Below, piece by piece: positions 29,148 to 37,054 of a stretch of DNA of 62,360 bases (the first letter of the stretch is position 1; every line of letters starts with the position of its first letter). The position numbers were made by a program, and so were the translations under genes. The notes beneath the pieces are model-generated. The model saw nothing but the letters and a program-made list of their open reading frames with translations. It was not told where the DNA came from and did no database searches. Origin of the DNA: a virus; IMG/VR virus record IMGVR_UViG_3300005607_000002, positions 1-62,360 of that record, one strand, 5' to 3'.

Positions 29148-30910
29148 TGCTGCGGCGCTATACCTTCAAGGTGCATTTCAGCAAGCGCCGCGCCATGCGG
29201 CGCGCGCAGGAGGAAGCCGCGATGCGCTTCGCGCGGATGGCGGCCGAGCTGCGCAATGCTCTGATTGAGCTATGCTACAACACCTACTGCTGCCGCTGCG
29301 AGAGGGCCGGCGCGCCTCCTCCCGTCGACCCTCGTGTGGTTGCCTATGCCGTACGGGACAGGACCAAGGCAGAGGCGCGCGAGATCATCGCCTCCTACCG
29401 GCGCGGCCTCGGCGGCTCGATGCGGCGCAGCGAGCCGCAATGGCACAAGCCCGAGCGCCCATGGCCGCAGGAGCGCAAGGAAAAGCTGCGCGCCACGATG
29501 CGGCGTCGCGAAGAGGAAAAGCGCGCCAGGCGCAAGGCGCCGGCGAAGCCGCGCAAGCCGCCCCGGCAAGCCAGCGTGCGGGCGCTCGCGCTGGCGGAGC
29601 TCACCGGCGAGATCACGGCCTTGCGCTGGGCCTGCCCCGAGTGGGCCGAAATGCCGACCCATATGCAGCATCGGGTCGCCGACGGGCTCGTCAAGTCGCT
29701 CGCCGCCCTCATGCGCGGCGACGCGAAAGCGCCGCGATTCAAGCGGACCGATCGCGCGAACCGGCTCCCGCTCGGCGCCAAAGGCTATAAGCTCGCGCCG
29801 CAGGGCCGCGAGCGGTCGCGCGCCGGCCGGTCCCGCGCGAGCGCTCGAAACTGGAAATTGACCGTCACGGGGCTGCCGGGGCACATGCGCGCCGTCGGCG
29901 AGTTCCCGGCCGAGGTCAGGCAATGGAAGACGGCCGATCTGATTTTCCATGCCGGATCATGGTGGCTATCGGTATGCGTTGAGATTGAGCGCGAGCGCTC
30001 TCACGGCGCAGAAGAGGTTACGGTCAGGCTCGGCCTGATCGACGAGTTTGCCCATGTGGAAGGGGCAACGGGTCCACGCTGGTGCCCGGGCGAGGGCGTT
30101 CGCGCCTGCGCCGAAAGTCCGCATCGTTTCCACGACTTGGCAGGAGGCTCTGACAACGCCGCAGATGCCGTTGCGGATGGGCGGGCCGGATTGGCCGGCA
30201 TTGGCCACATAGGAGCGAGGTCTGACAACGCCGCAGATGCCGTTGCGGATGGGCGGGATCAGGACGGTTGCCGGAATCCTCGGCGACTACCACCTGACAA
30301 CGCCGCAGATGCCGTTGCGGATGGGCGGGATCAGGACGGTTGCCGGAATCCTCGGCGACTACCACCTGACAACGCCGCAGATGCCGTTGCGGATGGGCGG
30401 GTTATCAAACCTTTCTCGATCCCTCAATCAAAACGGCCGGCCGAGCCGGTCGCAGACGCCGCCGCCGACGCCCTCAAGGCCGAGCGCGACCGCCGCTACC
30501 GCCGCGGCTCGCGGCGATGGCGCCGCGCCGCCCGGCGCATCGCCAGGATCGAGGCCCGCGCCGCCCGCAGGCGGCGCGAGCGCCATCATCTGTGGACATC
30601 GCAACTCGTGCGCTGCGCCGGCGCCATAACGGTGATCGCTCCCGACATTCCGCAATTCACGAAATCAGGGCGCGGCGACGCGCGGAACTGGGGCGCCAAC
30701 GTCAAGCTCGCCGCCGCCCTCAACCGTCACATCCTCGGCCAGGCGCCGATGCTCGCCGTATCGATGCTGCAATACAAGGCCGAGGAAGCCGGAATCCGGT
30801 GCGACCTCATCGAAGACGACGCGCCGGAGATCGCCGTCGGCCGCGACCACGTCGCCGCCGGCAAAGCCCAGCGCCGCCTGCGGCGCGCCATCAGAAAGGA
30901 CGCAGCATGA
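29147..30910 (+). CDS. TnpB/Cas12-like effector, predicted nuclease-dead, with an in-frame CRISPR array
   Basis: 587 residues from ATG 29147, chosen for its TGATG overlap with the upstream gene; 45 further upstream codons are open but overlap that gene. Residues 1-150 are a basic helical region with Cys pairs (CYNTYCCRC). Residues about 169-210 (MPTHMQHRVADGLVKSLAAL then APRFKR) are the TnpB/Cas12f-type motif before the RuvC core, and WWLSVCVEIE (about 272) is the strand leading into it. RuvC-I reads TVRLGL with Arg294 where family members have Asp. Residues 335-418 are encoded by the CRISPR array. A basic bridge-like helix follows (about 448-478), then RuvC-II ITVIAPDI with Ala498/Pro499 in place of Glu, then MLQYKAEEAGI, and RuvC-III GRDHVAA with Asp567 kept. 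The Cys4 zinc knuckle between II and III is absent. It should bind guide RNA and DNA without cutting. Confidence 0.85.
   Translation: MLRRYTFKVHFSKRRAMRRAQEEAAMRFARMAAELRNALIELCYNTYCCRCERAGAPPPVDPRVVAYAVRDRTKAEAREIIASYRRGLGGSMRRSEPQWHKPERPWPQERKEKLRATMRRREEEKRARRKAPAKPRKPPRQASVRALALAELTGEITALRWACPEWAEMPTHMQHRVADGLVKSLAALMRGDAKAPRFKRTDRANRLPLGAKGYKLAPQGRERSRAGRSRASARNWKLTVTGLPGHMRAVGEFPAEVRQWKTADLIFHAGSWWLSVCVEIERERSHGAEEVTVRLGLIDEFAHVEGATGPRWCPGEGVRACAESPHRFHDLAGGSDNAADAVADGRAGLAGIGHIGARSDNAADAVADGRDQDGCRNPRRLPPDNAADAVADGRDQDGCRNPRRLPPDNAADAVADGRVIKPFSIPQSKRPAEPVADAAADALKAERDRRYRRGSRRWRRAARRIARIEARAARRRRERHHLWTSQLVRCAGAITVIAPDIPQFTKSGRGDARNWGANVKLAAALNRHILGQAPMLAVSMLQYKAEEAGIRCDLIEDDAPEIAVGRDHVAAGKAQRRLRRAIRKDAA
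30150..30401 (+). CRISPR. CRISPR array inside the effector coding sequence
   Basis: Four identical 36-bp repeats (30150-30185, 30222-30257, 30294-30329, 30366-30401) starting CTGACAACGCCGCAG and ending TGCGGATGGGCGGG, with three 36-bp spacers (30186-30221, 30258-30293, 30330-30365). Spacer 1 is unrelated to spacer 2; spacers 2 and 3 are identical. The repeat can form CCGCA/TGCGG or, alternatively, CAACG/CGTTG hairpins. The 72-bp period is a multiple of three and the effector frame stays open through it. No adaptation genes and no leader are visible. Array direction is not certain. Confidence 0.9.
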
Positions 30911-31188
30911 GCTACGACGTGAAGACTCCGGTGCTTGCCGATACCATCCGCTTCCTGCGCAACGCCTCCAACGGCCTCGCCAAAGGCACGATGGAAGCCA
31001 AAGAGGCCAAGGCCATCGCAGCCGTTGAGAACGAGGTGATCAAGGCGGTCGGCATGGACGTCAAGGCGCGTCTGGCGCTCCCCAAGATCAGCGCAATGGA
31101 AGCCCAGCTCATCGAAGAGCGCCCGGCCGCTCCCGCGATCGAAAAGGCTGCGCACGCGGCTGCTCCGGCGATCGAAAAGGCCGCGTAA
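30907..31188 (+). CDS. Small protein coupled to the effector
   Basis: 93 residues; ATG overlaps the effector stop (ATGA). VLADTIRFLRNASNGLAKGTMEAKEAKAIAAVENEVIKAVGM is a helix-rich unit also seen in phage head operons, and the C-terminus has two copies of APAIEKAA. It could be a simple head-module gene or a partner of the effector; the overlap shows co-translation only. Confidence 0.6.
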   Translation: MSYDVKTPVLADTIRFLRNASNGLAKGTMEAKEAKAIAAVENEVIKAVGMDVKARLALPKISAMEAQLIEERPAAPAIEKAAHAAAPAIEKAA

Positions 31189-31208
31189 GCGGCGATGGGA
31201 GCCGTCTG

Positions 31209-31391
31209 ATGGACCGGCTGTTCCTGCAGCGCGGCACCTCGTTCAGCTTCGAGCGCACGGTGGCCGATGACGCGGACGTGCGCTGGTCCGTCTATCACGA
31301 CGGCGAAGCGCAGATCGGCTTTGCCGCCGCGTCCGACGCGTATGCGTGGCTCAAGAAGCGGCTGAGCCGCAAGGGCGCGGGGGCCGGATAA
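31209..31391 (+). CDS. Small hypothetical protein
   Basis: 60 residues, beta-rich start (LFLQRGTSFSFERTV, RWSVYHDGEAQIGF) and helical basic end. Ends directly before the portal start. Confidence 0.5.
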   Translation: MDRLFLQRGTSFSFERTVADDADVRWSVYHDGEAQIGFAAASDAYAWLKKRLSRKGAGAG

Positions 31392-33263
31392 ATGCTCTCC
31401 CCCTCCGCCATCGCCCGCCGCTTCGGCGACGCGCTCCTCGCCCATTACGAGCTCGCAGGTGACGCTCTGCTCGCCCGCGCGCCCGCGCTGGCCAAGCAGC
31501 GGTGGTACGAGGAATCCGGCGGCTGGGAGGAAACGCGCCTGCAGCTTGAGGGTCGCCTCTACGGCCTGCGCAACTGGCGGCTTTCGTGGTGGCAGCACTG
31601 GGGGAAGATCGCCGAGGCGATCCTGCCGCGCCGCTACCACTGGCTGGTCGTGCCGAACACCATGACGCGCGGGCTTGCCATCAATCAGGCGATCAAGGAC
31701 CCGACCGGCGCGCAGGCGGTGTCGGTGTGCGTCGCCGGCATGCGCTCGGGCCTGATGTCGTCGTCGCGGCCGTGGTTCAAGATCGGCGCAGGCCTCGCCG
31801 GCCGCAAGCTCGACCGCGCCGCCGAATTATGGTTCGAGGACACCAACGATCGCGTCTACCGCGTCCTCGCCGGCTCGAACTATTACAACGCCGGCACCCA
31901 GATGTTCGAGGACCTCGTCGTCTTCGGCACCGCGCCGAAGCTGCTCTACGAGGACCGCATCAGCGTCATCCGCTGCTATAACCCGTGCGCCGGCGAATAT
32001 TATCTCGGCGCCGGCTTCGACGGCCGCATCAATTCGTTCTACCGCACTTTCGTGCTGACCGCGCTGCAATGCGTGCAGATGTTCGGGCTCGAGCGCTGCG
32101 CGGAACAGCTGCGCGGCCTGTGGGAGCAGAAGGGCGCGTCCCTCGAAACCGAGGTGATCGTCGCCCACGCGATCGAGCCGAACTTCTCCCTGCAGACGCC
32201 CGGCACAAGCGAAAATCTCGGCGTCGTCCCCGGCGGTTTTCCCTATCGGGAATATTACTGGGAATGGGGCAAATACTCCCCGCAGCCGCTTTCCGTCCGC
32301 GGCTTCCGCGACAAGCCCTTCATCGCCCCGCGCTGGACCACGGTTTCGAACGACGCCTATGGCCGCAGCGTCGGCATGGATGCGCTGCCCGACATTCTCC
32401 AGCTGCACGTGATGACGATGCGCCAGGCCGAAGGCATCGAAAAGATGCTGCGGCCGCCGCTGCTCGCGAGCCTCGGCCTCAAGAACCAGCCGTCCTCGAT
32501 CCTGCCCGGCAAGGTCACCTATGTGGAGGACGTGAACAAGGGCATGAAGTCGATCTACGACGTGCGGTTTGACGTCGAGCACATGACTGCGCTGATCGAA
32601 AAGATCGAGGCGCGCATCGAGAAATGGTTCTTCAACGACGCCTTCATGATGATGGACAACCTCGAAGGCGTGCAGCCGCGCAACGAGATGGAGATCGCCG
32701 AGCGCCGCGGCGAAAAACTCCAGCGCCTCGGGCCGGTGGTCGAGAACGTCGAGCAGGAGCTTGCCGACGATATCCGCCGCGTCGTCAATATCATGGCGCG
32801 CCGGCGCCTGCTGGCGCCGATGCCGCCGAGCCTCGCCGGCATCCCTCTGGAAATCGAATTCGATTCGATGATCCGCATCGCCCAGCGCGCCGCCGAAACC
32901 GCGGTCATGGAGCGCGCGCTCACCGTGGTGACGAATCTCAGGCAGGCTTATCCGGACCAGCACCCGGAGGACAACATCGACATCGACGCCGCCGTGCGGC
33001 GCTATCTCGACCGCTCCAATTTTCCCAAGGAATGCCTGCGCAGCGAGGACGAAGTGCAGCAGGTGCGCGCCGGCCGCGCCAAGGCGATGGCCGAGCAGGC
33101 GCAGCAGGCGCAGGCGATGCAGGCGATTACTCACGCGGCGCCGGCCGCCGCCGGCGCGGCCAAGACCGCAAGCGAAATCGACACCGGCGGCATGCTCAAC
33201 GCCCTGCAGATGATGTCCGGAATGGGCGGCGCTGCGCCCGGCGCGACGGGGCTGCCCCAATAG
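31392..33263 (+). CDS. Portal (head-to-tail connector) protein
   Basis: 623 residues. RWYEESGGWEETRLQLEG near the N-terminus, WWQHWGKIAEAILPRRYHW and VAGMRSGLMSSSRPWFKI, VYRVLAGSNYYNAGTQMFEDLVVFGTA, and YWEWGKYSPQPLSVRGF are characteristic of podovirus head-tail connecting proteins (BPP-1/T7 group). The C-terminus has a long helical, Gln/Ala-rich barrel-like region. Twelve copies would form the channel for DNA packaging and exit. Confidence 0.93.
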   Translation: MLSPSAIARRFGDALLAHYELAGDALLARAPALAKQRWYEESGGWEETRLQLEGRLYGLRNWRLSWWQHWGKIAEAILPRRYHWLVVPNTMTRGLAINQAIKDPTGAQAVSVCVAGMRSGLMSSSRPWFKIGAGLAGRKLDRAAELWFEDTNDRVYRVLAGSNYYNAGTQMFEDLVVFGTAPKLLYEDRISVIRCYNPCAGEYYLGAGFDGRINSFYRTFVLTALQCVQMFGLERCAEQLRGLWEQKGASLETEVIVAHAIEPNFSLQTPGTSENLGVVPGGFPYREYYWEWGKYSPQPLSVRGFRDKPFIAPRWTTVSNDAYGRSVGMDALPDILQLHVMTMRQAEGIEKMLRPPLLASLGLKNQPSSILPGKVTYVEDVNKGMKSIYDVRFDVEHMTALIEKIEARIEKWFFNDAFMMMDNLEGVQPRNEMEIAERRGEKLQRLGPVVENVEQELADDIRRVVNIMARRRLLAPMPPSLAGIPLEIEFDSMIRIAQRAAETAVMERALTVVTNLRQAYPDQHPEDNIDIDAAVRRYLDRSNFPKECLRSEDEVQQVRAGRAKAMAEQAQQAQAMQAITHAAPAAAGAAKTASEIDTGGMLNALQMMSGMGGAAPGATGLPQ

Positions 33264-33274
33264 AGGAGACGCAA

Positions 33275-33649
33275 ATGGCGCTCATGGGACCCGACGGCGA
33301 CACCCACAGCTACCTCAACTATCCTCAGCACCCGCAGGTGCAGGCTAACGCGCCCCGCGCCGATCTACCCGACCGCGGCCATTGGGTTGGCCCGCGCGGC
33401 GGCCGGCATCAGCACGAGTTGCCGAGTGCCCCGCGGCATCCGCGCAATGCCGCGCCTCCGTACGACAATCGCCTGCCGCCCGAACCGCCGGCCCCGCCTC
33501 CGGTCCCGGCCGAAAGCGCGCGCGCGCCGTTTGGCTCTGTCCTGGAGGCCCGCGGCGCGCTTCGATACGTGCTGGAGCACCAGCCGATGACCGCGCCCCA
33601 GCGCCGCATCCTCCTTGAGGCCCTGACGGTCCTGGAGTCGTTCCGATGA
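33275..33649 (+). CDS. Hypothetical protein of the head module
   Basis: 124 residues with GAGGAGA upstream. Pro/His/Arg-rich disordered first 90 residues, then a helix VLEARGALRYVLEHQPMTAPQRRILLEALTVLES. Coupled to the next gene by ATGA. Confidence 0.5.
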   Translation: MALMGPDGDTHSYLNYPQHPQVQANAPRADLPDRGHWVGPRGGRHQHELPSAPRHPRNAAPPYDNRLPPEPPAPPPVPAESARAPFGSVLEARGALRYVLEHQPMTAPQRRILLEALTVLESFR

Positions 33650-34161
33650 CCGACGCTCTCCCGCCCGACGACGACCAGGGCCCCGGCATCCAGGTTGACA
33701 AGCACGGCGACCCGCTGCCGCAGGGCACGCGGATGATCGAGTATGAGTCCTACGAGCGCGTCATCGAAGGGCTCAAGATTGCGGCCGACGCCTGCATGCA
33801 CCTCGCCAAGCGTGAGCGGACGCCCGAGGGCGTTGACAACCGCCGCCGCCTGGCGCTGACGCTCGACCAGTGCCGGCGCATTTGTATCCGCCTTGCCGGC
33901 ATTGACGATACCGTCCGCGCCAATCCGACGCCCGAAATGCGCGGCGAGCCGCTGCCGTTCCGCGAGGCGCGTGACCGCCTGATCGACGGCCTTACCCAGG
34001 CTGCGGGCGGCGCGCGGCAGCTCGCCACCTGCTTTCGCATCGATCTCGCGTGGTCGCGGGTCGCCTCGCAGCTCGAAGACCTCATCCGCAAGATCCGCAC
34101 CCCCAAACTGATGCGCACCCCCAATCCGCTGCTGCTGCCGACCGGCTATGTGAGGCATTGA
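33646..34161 (+). CDS. Hypothetical protein of the head module
   Basis: 171 residues. Mainly helical, with YERVIEGLKIAADACMHLAKRE, RRRLALTLDQCRRICIRLAG and FREARDRLIDGLTQAAGGAR. No known domain recognised. Confidence 0.6.
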   Translation: MTDALPPDDDQGPGIQVDKHGDPLPQGTRMIEYESYERVIEGLKIAADACMHLAKRERTPEGVDNRRRLALTLDQCRRICIRLAGIDDTVRANPTPEMRGEPLPFREARDRLIDGLTQAAGGARQLATCFRIDLAWSRVASQLEDLIRKIRTPKLMRTPNPLLLPTGYVRH

Positions 34162-34166
34162 ATCAT

Positions 34167-34532
34167 GTGTCGCGCAATTATCTCACCTGTCCGCGCTGCG
34201 GCTGGAGCAGCCGCATCTGGGGCCGCAGGCTTGACGCCGTGATCGCCCAGGCGCGCCGCGCCGACCACTTCGGCTTCCATCATTCCCAAAGCGCCGCAGC
34301 CGCGGCGGCGCCTCTTCGTCAGCCCGCGGCAATCGCACAGGAGAAGGACATGTCGCATTCGGTCGTCACGCATGTGAAGCACAGCGAACACGTCGGCCAC
34401 GACGACGCCAACGGCGTCGCCGCGATCACGGCGAAATACATCGCCGACCTCGAGGCCGCCGGCCATACCGTGCATCATCATCACGTGCATCGCCACGCCG
34501 ACGCGCATCATCACAGCCACACCCACGGTTAG
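34167..34532 (+). CDS. Zinc-ribbon protein with His-rich tail
   Basis: 121 residues from GTG 34167; the only ATG with a strong ribosome site (CAGGAGAAGGAC) is at 34350, which would give a separate 60-residue product. N-terminal YLTCPRCGWSS is half a zinc ribbon. The last 30 residues hold about 14 His (HTVHHHHVHRHADAHHHSHTHG in part), a metal-binding run like those of phage tail tips or metallochaperones. Confidence 0.5.
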   Translation: MSRNYLTCPRCGWSSRIWGRRLDAVIAQARRADHFGFHHSQSAAAAAAPLRQPAAIAQEKDMSHSVVTHVKHSEHVGHDDANGVAAITAKYIADLEAAGHTVHHHHVHRHADAHHHSHTHG

Positions 34533-34641
34533 GCGCGCCGCCTGCAATGGCTCCATCGTCCCCGGTGAATCCGCCCGACCGCCTGACCGCGGCGGATTCC
34601 CCTGTTCCTGCCGGATCCAGGGCGTAGCGGGCCGGGAGACG

Positions 34642-35019
34642 ATGGAGACAATGAGCGCAAGTCCGTTCGCCGTCCGGCATGACAACGGCGTTACCTGGAT
34701 CGACCGCAACGCCGACGCCGCATTCCGCAAGGCGCTGATCGACATCGCGCCGGCGGCGCTGCGCGGCCGGATACGGCGCGCGCTTGCGGCGACGCCCGAC
34801 CCCGCCCGCGACTACGCCCACAGCAAGCGCTATTTCGGCGACCGCCTATCGGAAATCACCGCCCGCATCCAGCCGCTCGCGCGGCGGCTCGACCGCTATA
34901 TGGAGACTTCGCTCCGGCTGCCGGGCTTCTGCGAATGGCTCATTCTCACGGGCTATACCAACCATTATGAAATGGTGAAGGCGTTCGACGAATGGGCGCA
35001 GATGAAGAAGGACTCGTGA
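34642..35019 (+). CDS. Hypothetical protein of the head module
   Basis: 125 residues. Helical, e.g. AALRGRIRRALAATPDPARDY and ITARIQPLARRLDRYMETSLRL. A possible internal ATG at 34651 is equally good. No family recognised. Confidence 0.5.
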   Translation: METMSASPFAVRHDNGVTWIDRNADAAFRKALIDIAPAALRGRIRRALAATPDPARDYAHSKRYFGDRLSEITARIQPLARRLDRYMETSLRLPGFCEWLILTGYTNHYEMVKAFDEWAQMKKDS

Positions 35020-35022
35020 ATT

Positions 35023-35199
35023 ATGCTGGAGACGATCGGCAGAGACGTCCGGGCATTGCTTGACGGCGCGGAGGCCGACCCCGGCAGCCCACAGCAAGAT
35101 GCGGCCAGAACTGCGGCGGCAAGTTTGTTGACGACGGCGTTATGGAATTTGCATCGCATCGCTGACGCATTGCAAATTCTCGCGGAGCGCCACGACTGA
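35023..35199 (+). CDS. Small hypothetical protein
   Basis: 58 residues, ATG 35023, three bases after the previous stop. Helical (TIGRDVRALLDGAEADPG, then LLTTALWNLHRIADALQIL). Ends at TGA 35197, followed immediately by a gene remnant. Confidence 0.5.
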   Translation: MLETIGRDVRALLDGAEADPGSPQQDAARTAAASLLTTALWNLHRIADALQILAERHD

Positions 35200-35200
35200 C

Positions 35201-35349
35201 ATGATCGACGACGCCGAAGACGCCGCCTCGGCGCCGGCCGCAACGGGACGCTCTATGAGGAATCCTCGATCGTCGTCACCGGCGCGGCGCCGTATGTCCA
35301 TACGGAGCCGTTCAACCGCGCGGCGGCGCTCAACTATGTGAAATGGCAC
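35201..35349 (+). pseudogene. Internally deleted partial copy of the gene at 38685-39359
   Basis: The first bases (ATGATCGACGACGCCGAAGA) match 38685 onward and, after a deletion, 35240-35340 match 38880-38990 (CTATGAGGAATCCTCGATCG and beyond, protein LYEESSIVVTGA). The deletion breaks the frame, so only the fused downstream gene at 35350 can be made. It shows a past duplication across 3.5 kb of the head module. Confidence 0.75.
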
Positions 35350-35607
35350 ATGAGCAACATGCTGGAACGCGTAGTCCGGGCAATCTGTATGCCCGATCAC
35401 GACCATACGGCCGAGCCAAAAGCGTGCTGCGGCAAATGTAACGCAATCGTTGATAAGGCACGCGCCGCCATCAAGGCCATGCGCGAGCCCACGCAAGCCA
35501 TGGTCAACGACGGCATCCTAAATGGAGTCGAGAATGGCTTCGGTTGCGGATACAGCGACTATGTTGATCTTTGGCAAGCCATGGTCGACGGGGCGCTCAA
35601 GGAATGA
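35350..35607 (+). CDS. Cys-containing small protein
   Basis: 85 residues from ATG 35350, in frame with the remnant before it. MSNMLERVVRAIC, HTAEPKACCGKCNAIVDKAR and YVDLWQAMVDGALKE suggest a metal-bound helical protein. TGA overlaps the next ATG after three bases. Unknown role. Confidence 0.5.
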   Translation: MSNMLERVVRAICMPDHDHTAEPKACCGKCNAIVDKARAAIKAMREPTQAMVNDGILNGVENGFGCGYSDYVDLWQAMVDGALKE

Positions 35608-36059
35608 TCGACGACGGCCTCCGCGCCGGCTACGACGCCGCCGATCCGGCCGCCGAGAACAATGCCCGCCGCGACGAGGCGCGCCGCCGGCGCGAGGACG
35701 CCGAGACCGTCCGGCGGCTCCTCAATCATAAGAACGGGCGCGCCTGGTTCCACCGGCTGCTCAGCCGCTGCCACATCTACGGCACGCCCTTCGCCCCCGG
35801 CGAACCGGAGACCACGTTCTTCCGCATGGGCGAGGAGAACATCGGCAAGGGGCTCATGATGCAGGCGATCGACGCTTGTGCGGATCTCTACCTGCTGATG
35901 TTGGACGAAGCGCGCAAGGAAGAGGAGCGCGTCGCCCTTATGCGCGCCGAAGAAGAGACCAAGCGCGACGCCGCCGACAGCGCCGCAGCTCATGCGCAGG
36001 GGCTTGACCTGCCGCCGCCGGCCGGATGGCCGGCGCGGCCGGCGGCGGCGCCAACCTGA
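35604..36059 (+). CDS. Bbp19-like head protein
   Basis: 151 residues from ATG 35604. RRLLNHKNGRAWFHRLLSRC, GTPFAPGEPETTFFRMGEENIGKGLM and DACADLYLLML are the signature of the Bbp19 family of Bordetella phage BPP-1 and relatives. It lies before the scaffold and capsid genes, as in that group. Role probably in head assembly. Confidence 0.8.
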   Translation: MIDDGLRAGYDAADPAAENNARRDEARRRREDAETVRRLLNHKNGRAWFHRLLSRCHIYGTPFAPGEPETTFFRMGEENIGKGLMMQAIDACADLYLLMLDEARKEEERVALMRAEEETKRDAADSAAAHAQGLDLPPPAGWPARPAAAPT

Positions 36060-36091
36060 CGGACGCCCCGAAGCACAGAGGAAAATGACCG

Positions 36092-36973
36092 ATGTCGAGC
36101 GATCAGATCGCCGCTGCGGCCGACGGACCCGCGCTTGCAGCCGACGCCGAGCCGGCCGCCGCCAATGCAGCCGCGGCCGCCGAGGGGGCGGCCTCGACGG
36201 CCGCGCCCGAATCAGCTACGCCGGAATCCGCGCCGAGCCTGCTCAGTTCGGCGGCGGGAAAACAACCCGCACAGCCGGCCCCGGCTGCAGACGCCGAATC
36301 AGAGCCTGACGCCAAAGCGGCCGATGCCCCCGAGTCCGGCAAGGACGGCGGGCAACCCGCGAAGCCGGATGACCCCGGCAAGGCCAAGGCCGAAGGCAAG
36401 GCGGATGCCGCGACCGACCCGGCCAAGGACGCCACGGCGAAAGATCCCCCGGATCAGCCCCCGGCCCTGAGCCTTGAGGACTTGAAATTCCCTGAGGGCA
36501 TGGCGCTCGACGCCGAGGCCGGCAAAGCATTCGTTGATCTCCTCAACAATGCTGCGCTCACCGGCAAGGACCGCGGCCAGGCGCTCATTGACCTTCACCT
36601 CAAGGAAATCGACCGCGTTGCGCAGCACATCGCCGCCCATCAGCGCAAGGTCTGGAATGACCTCAACGCCGGATGGCAGGATCAGTTGCGCAAGGACCCC
36701 GAACTCGGAGGCAACAGGCTCGACACCACTCTGTCGCGCGCCAAGGCCGTGATCGAGGAATTCCTGTCGCCGGAGGACGCCAAGGCCCTGCTTATCCATA
36801 CCGACAACAACGGAATGGGGAATTTTCCCGTGTTCATCCGCCTGCTGAGCAACATCGGAAAGAGGCTCAACGTGTTTGAGGACAATATCGTCGCCGCCAA
36901 TCCGGCGCCCGCGCGCAGCCGCGCGCCCGGCAGCCGCGGCTGGTACGACAAGAGTCTTAACGCCGGCGGCTGA
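36092..36973 (+). CDS. Capsid scaffolding protein candidate
   Basis: 293 residues. Residues 1-120 are Ala/Pro/Asp/Glu-rich and disordered; the C-terminal half is helical (LDAEAGKAFVDLLNNAALTG, RVAQHIAAHQRKVWNDLNAGW, LSRAKAVIEEFLSPEDAK) and ends in a basic Arg/Ser tail that could hold the capsid shell. The position immediately before the major capsid gene and the acidic disordered start are typical of scaffolds. Confidence 0.75.
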   Translation: MSSDQIAAAADGPALAADAEPAAANAAAAAEGAASTAAPESATPESAPSLLSSAAGKQPAQPAPAADAESEPDAKAADAPESGKDGGQPAKPDDPGKAKAEGKADAATDPAKDATAKDPPDQPPALSLEDLKFPEGMALDAEAGKAFVDLLNNAALTGKDRGQALIDLHLKEIDRVAQHIAAHQRKVWNDLNAGWQDQLRKDPELGGNRLDTTLSRAKAVIEEFLSPEDAKALLIHTDNNGMGNFPVFIRLLSNIGKRLNVFEDNIVAANPAPARSRAPGSRGWYDKSLNAGG

Positions 36974-37054
36974 GCCGCTCCGCTTCCCCGCCGCTACGGG
37001 GACTGTCCGATCCGGCTCTGTCTGCCGCCCGCTTGCGGGCGCCGGAGCTGACGA

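Noticed and set aside
30024-30365. Minus-strand open frame across the array
   Set aside because: A shadow frame made of repeated units with no start signal.
30150-30401. Reading the array as an ordinary protein-level tandem repeat
   Set aside because: Spacer 1 differs completely from spacers 2 and 3 while the 36-bp repeats are identical at the DNA level, including third codon positions. A protein repeat would diverge evenly across the 72-bp unit.
30237-30629. Overlapping plus-strand open frame through the array in another frame
   Set aside because: It is open only because repeats and GC-rich flanks lack stops. It has no ribosome site and no recognisable domain, while the main frame has TnpB-like sequence on both sides.
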